A DNA stretch of 64,000 nt, taken from assembly GCA_020226215.1 (NCBI GenBank), contig CM035234.1, positions 73,797,135 through 73,861,134 on the forward strand, given 5' to 3'. Positions 59,685 to 64,000 of this stretch are shown here, one piece after another. Every line of letters begins with the position of its first letter. Position 1 is the stretch's first letter. A program made the translations under genes and the position numbers. Below the pieces are notes generated by a model. It was not told the DNA's origin. It searched no databases and worked only from the letters and a program-made list of their open reading frames with translations. Source of the DNA: Sindora glabra. Taxonomy: Eukaryota > Streptophyta > Magnoliopsida > Fabales > Fabaceae.

Positions 59685-60194
59685 GTATGCTAATAGGAGT
59701 TATATTATGATAAGTGTAGTTTAAGTGATTAGCTTTATGGGAAGGTAAATTCAATTAGTAAGTTTATAATTATTTTTTATGTCTGATTATGCTAGAAAAT
59801 TTACTCCTTAAGCTCTAAACTTACTTCTCTATATGTTTATCTTTATAAATTCTTAGATTGAGTTATCTTCACCACCTCCTCAAAGTTATGCTTTTAAAAG
59901 GATTTCTAATATGGCTTAGGCAACATTGGATATTTTGTTATAGATATTTTATGCTTTATTTTGTATAAAATGAAAATGGCAGAAGGAAAGTAACTCTTTT
60001 TTAGGCTAGTTTGGTAAGCTTTTTCTCAATCTTGATATACTATAAATAGGTTTAACTACTTTTGTAATGGAATTAAATTTTTGTTAAATGAAATTATCTT
60101 TCCTTTGTATTATGTTAGTATAGAATGTGGATTAGGCTGGTAAAAATTAGGTAATGGATTTCGAGCCTAGAGTTAGGTCGTGATAGTATGTTAG
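59685..60194 (+). other. unassigned DNA between G2 and a solo LTR
   Basis: No coding. A TATAAATAGG near 60042 followed by TTTTGTAATGGAATTAA recalls an LTR core promoter and 3' end, but no paired boundary was found. Confidence 0.35.
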
Positions 60195-61639
60195 TGCTGG
60201 AAATCGCGCATCATACATGCACAGCAGAATAAAACTTTTTGCACGATTTCCACCAAGGATCCATGCGAAATTAGAACACCATAGGTTAGGGATTAGGGTT
60301 TATACCTTTCGGCAAAATTCTTCTGACTGCTACACCAAGTCTGATCTGCTTCCAAATCACGAACCGGAATGGAAACCAGTAAATCAGATCACCAGTACAA
60401 CGTTTATGTGGCTGCACCTCTGTGGTATCCACACGAACTCGTGAATCACCGATGAATGTCCACTATACACACCGGTTGGAATTGATCTCCTTAGACCTCG
60501 TAGTGCTAGCTACGCCTCTTCAGAGATTTTGGTCAAGGAGAGTGGCTATGGTTTTTCTATACTTTTACTTGGGGTGCGTGAAGAATAATAATCCTCATAT
60601 TATTACCTAATAAGCCTATTTAAATAGGTGCATAGAAAAACCTAACCTATTTGGGCCTTATTCCATGTACAATTATAGGCTTACTATTAGGCCTTATAAT
60701 TATAACATGAATTCCCAAATATTAAGCCCAAACAATTTGGTCCATTAATTCCAAATTCACTAAGCTCTAAGTGTGCGACTTTACAGGCTCTCATTACGTT
60801 GGCAATGATCATTAATCATATTAATGATTATAAACAAAGATTGGTGTCTAGCAACACATCATTGTTACCTAAGTAATGAGAAAGTCGGTGATTTGACTAA
60901 ACCTTTACACGTGATCATCACTTATGTCCTTTTGTCCTATACATCTAGATTAAGCACGAGACATGGACCGTGTCATTCCCGTATAACCCAATCTTAAGGT
61001 TTCTTGACTCCTAAGTAAGCTGACTGAAACAAATGTAATCGACATCTCATGTCAATTCATTTGAGCATGGCCATGCATTTTCTCAGCTTTACTTAGTCAA
61101 GGGGCCCATAGATGTTACTCCTGTTATATAGGAGGGACAAATCCCATCTTGATCACACAAACCCCTCCGCATGATATGTGACATATCCAATATCTACCCT
61201 TGCATTCACTTAACCATTAGTGACATAGAATAGTATCAAAATATGAAACTCACATGTAGGGAACCTTGGTGATCTCAGGTCAAAGGACCATATTAATAAT
61301 GATCACTAAGAACCACTTATGACACTCATATAACGATCCATGTAGTGTTCTTAATATGGGTCGGTCCAGTATATAAGTTCTCTAACTTGTACTCATGTGT
61401 AAACTTAATATCCCATATAAGTTTTCATACATGCTAGTCTTAACATATCAAAGCAACCTAATCCACAATGATATATGACTAGGGACATTTAAGAATACAA
61501 TTATTCTAAGGTTATTATTATAATTAAATATATTACGTAGACAATATATATAAATATAATAATTGGAATTGCCATTAAAATAACATGATTCAAAATTACA
61601 ATCACCAATACGATTGGTTTTAGGGCATATACACTAACA
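60195..61639 (-). mobile_element. solo LTR of the copia family (minus strand)
   Basis: 1445 bp. On the minus strand it starts TGTTAGTGTATATGCCCTAA at 61639 and ends GATTTCCAGCA at 60195. Flanked by GTTAG on both sides (60190-60194 and 61640-61644), a perfect 5-bp duplication. It is the long LTR variant, closest by eye to the 5' LTR of C1. The open frames at 60217-60610 are LTR by-products. Confidence 0.95.
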
Positions 61640-61644
61640 GTTAG

Positions 61645-62983
61645 CTTTTTATAATGTCATTTCAACATAGATGTAGTTAATTGCAAGCAATTAGATAATA
61701 TCAAAGCCTTGTAACAATAAACCATAAATTTGATGTGTTTTGAAAATTTTATAAATATGAATGAATTTTTTAAAAACATTTTAAAGAAATAAACTACACC
61801 AAGATCCAATTAAATATATGCCTTTTAACTAATTATATTAAAGCATTAGTTAAGCAAAAATTTTATAATGGTTATGGAAAGGTAAATTTAAACTAAACTA
61901 TTTGTAATAAAAAAATTGCTAGCAAGAAATTAGGGTAGTTTGACTCTTTTTTTTTTTAAGATGGGGTCACACACAATTTACCAGCTAAATCTTGATCTTT
62001 TTGCAATAGGATAGAAATTATAGAAGCAGTAAGCAAAATGTGCATAAGTATTCAAATAGAAACATACAAAAATGTGTAATAGTGCATAAAATAAAGTAAT
62101 TCAAATGTATTTTGTATTATAATTTTTGTGAAGTCTTCTTGGGAGTGAATGTGCATCAATAGACACTTAGTGGTGTGGTTGGGAACCTTGAGTACCTTTG
62201 CTCACACTTAAAAGGATAATATTTATGATGAATGAGAATTGCATATAAATAAAGATGAATGGCAAAAAATGCTATAGAGTGTCAACAAAATGCTAGACAA
62301 AATACATAGTGCATATAATGTTGAATATAGTAAAAAGAGCTTATTACTTATGGAAATAAGGATATTGATAGGCCCTTGATGAATGGAAACTACTTTACTA
62401 GTATTAAAAATGATTATAGCCTAATCTAGTTAGAAATATCATTATAATATTGCTCTATGATCTCAAAAATCTTGCCATTAACCATAAAGTAGGGTTACTA
62501 ACTAGCTCTCCTACATGTCTCTAAAGTATTTCTAATTTCTAGCCACTTTGACTTCACTACCTTCTTTAACTCCCCTTAATGAGTTGGTACGAATGATGTT
62601 AATGTTCTTACCTTTATATCTCTTAGCTTTAGCCATGTTTAAATAGTAGTTACTGATAACTTTAATGAGGCTGAAATGATTAAACACCAAAATTTGGTAA
62701 AGTGGACTAGCAAAGGCCTCTTAATTTTGGTTCCCTAATGTGTAAGTTGAAAAGAAATGAAAGTAGCATCTTTTAAGATTTTTTGCTCAAATTGCACTGA
62801 AAGAATGATTCTTGACTTTGGGAAGCAGTGAAAATTTTGAAATAATGGTATATCCATTGACTTTTGTAATGTTCAACTAATTACTTTTGACTACCTATTC
62901 AAAAAAGGACTTGGAAATTTCTCAAATCTTTGAAAAGCCTTAAATGATATGGTTTCAGTAGGCAAGGTTCTCTATATACTTGA
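61645..62983. other. unassigned AT-rich DNA
   Basis: No gene recognised. The minus strand near 62635-62530 has a short open stretch beginning MAKAKRYKGKN that I could not assign. It may be part of the internal region of the element whose LTR starts at 62984. Confidence 0.3.
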
Positions 62984-64000
62984 TGAAAAAAATATTTAAT
63001 ATTTTATTTTTCCCTATTTTATGTCTCTTAGGTGTTACATGTGCTTAATTTTAAAGAATAGGCCTTATTATTGATTTTACAAGTTTCTGAATTTATTCGG
63101 TAAATGCTGGAGTTTGATACTATTTCGGTTATTCAGTCATATCTTAGGCTCTGGATATCAGATTGATTCAAACTTTATATTGATGGAAAGCTAAAAGATA
63201 TATATACAACTTTTATGTTTTGATCAAAACCCAGTTCGGACTCCTTCAAGCTTTTACTTGGTCGACAAACTAAAGTTATGTTTTTGTCCCAACTGAACCT
63301 ATTTCTGTCTTTGGGCCATATCTAGAGCTATAGTGGTCCGATTGACCTAAAATTAATGCCTATATTCTTAGAAGACACAGGCCTACAACTTTCATGTTTA
63401 TGGATCTTCTAGAAGAAATTGATTTCATGGACTTATACTACTTGGAAGTCAAACTAGCAAGATTTCACTGCTAGACCTTCTAGAAGAAATTGCTAAGTTT
63501 AACAATCATAATAAGAGTAGGATCAGAAAAGCCTTAATTTTTGTAATCCTAATAGGACTAGGATTAGGATTCTATGGGTTTTTTCAAATATAAATAGAGA
63601 TGAGGGGGAAGGCAACAAATCATACAATCAGACTTTACACAATCCAGCAGCCAACTCTCCTCCTCTTTTTGTTTCTTCTTTGTTCTTCATCAATGGAGGG
63701 ATAATTTTCTGAGGTTGATTCAAGGAGTTTAAAGATCTTCTCTTGAGGATTATGAGATCATGCTTTGTAATGTTGACCTTTCTTAATTAATTTTCCTCTT
63801 TCTATATTTAATTGTGCTAAATTCTTGAGATTCATTGTGTTGAGTGTTGATTTGATATAATTGATGTTCATCCTTATAGTTTTTGAATTCTTTGCTGTTT
63901 TGTTATAAAATTATGGTTGATAAATCATAGTTTTATGCATAGGGATAGAGGGTTGAGGGATTAATTTAGAGATTTCTAATTTAATTTCTCAAATCAACTG
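62984..64000 (+). mobile_element. gypsy LTR, cut by window end
   Basis: Starts TGAAAAAAATATTTAATATT and follows the family LTR in order: GTCTCTTAGGTGTTACATGT, the TATTTCGG/ATATCTTAGGCT region, GATTTCACTGCTAG, and finally GATTAATTTAGAGATTTCTA at the window edge. About 500 further bases would be expected beyond 64000. Confidence 0.75.

Noticed and set aside
60217..60610. Two plus-strand frames of 75 and 62 codons, and the similar 45444-45641 minus-strand frame
   Set aside because: They are the same part of the copia LTR on its non-coding strand, conserved because the LTR is conserved.

Overview
The window is very AT-rich nuclear DNA from a flowering plant, most likely a eudicot. The evidence is one spliced plant-type HLH-ACT gene, Ty1/copia and Ty3/gypsy LTR retrotransposons, CACTA transposons, MITEs and many solo LTRs. 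There is no sign of prokaryotic or organellar organisation. I see one convincing intact host gene (12699-14548). Nearly everything else is layered, decayed mobile DNA. Most longer open frames are retroelement fragments or chance frames.

Layout. 1-5525: a minus-strand Ty3/gypsy (Athila-like) gag-protease element with no reverse transcriptase or integrase, cut by the window edge. 5526-12600: non-coding, with a degraded dispersed repeat and a 149-bp GC-rich hairpin MITE. 12600-14550: a four-exon gene for a 149-residue HLH-ACT protein with a TATA box and a GA-repeat leader. 14550-20230: repeats, a 270-bp foldback MITE and a probable En/Spm-type transposase remnant split by a solo LTR. 20690-30680: a decayed minus-strand gypsy pol gene whose integrase is split by an 8.3-kb CACTA element (21616-29907). 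That element carries a fragment of a SINA-like RING E3 ligase gene and a solo LTR. 31108-40972: a probable second CACTA element holding a tandem series of long palindromes, three gypsy LTRs (one nested in another) and a roughly 150-bp tandem repeat array broken by a Mutator-like MITE. 41185-41914: another long palindrome. 42556-43929: a solo copia LTR. 44175-52115: a damaged Ty1/copia element (5' LTR, PBS, gag, protease, integrase, RT, RNase H, PPT, truncated 3' LTR). 52116-59684: a second gag-protease gypsy element, 5'-truncated, with a copia solo LTR inside gag. 60195-61639: a further copia solo LTR. 62984-64000: the start of another gypsy LTR.

Two LTR families dominate. The copia family (LTR starting TGTTAGTGTATATGCC) is represented by one broken element and five solo LTRs, most with recognisable target-site duplications. 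The gypsy family (LTR starting TGAAAAATATTTATTA) is represented by two gag-protease elements and several LTRs. Nesting gives a relative chronology: gypsy pol before CACTA-1 before its copia solo LTR; palindromes before a gypsy LTR before a second gypsy LTR; gypsy gag before a copia solo LTR.

All alignments were made by eye. Target-site duplications and reading-frame continuity are read directly from the sequence. Family names rest on recognised protein motifs.
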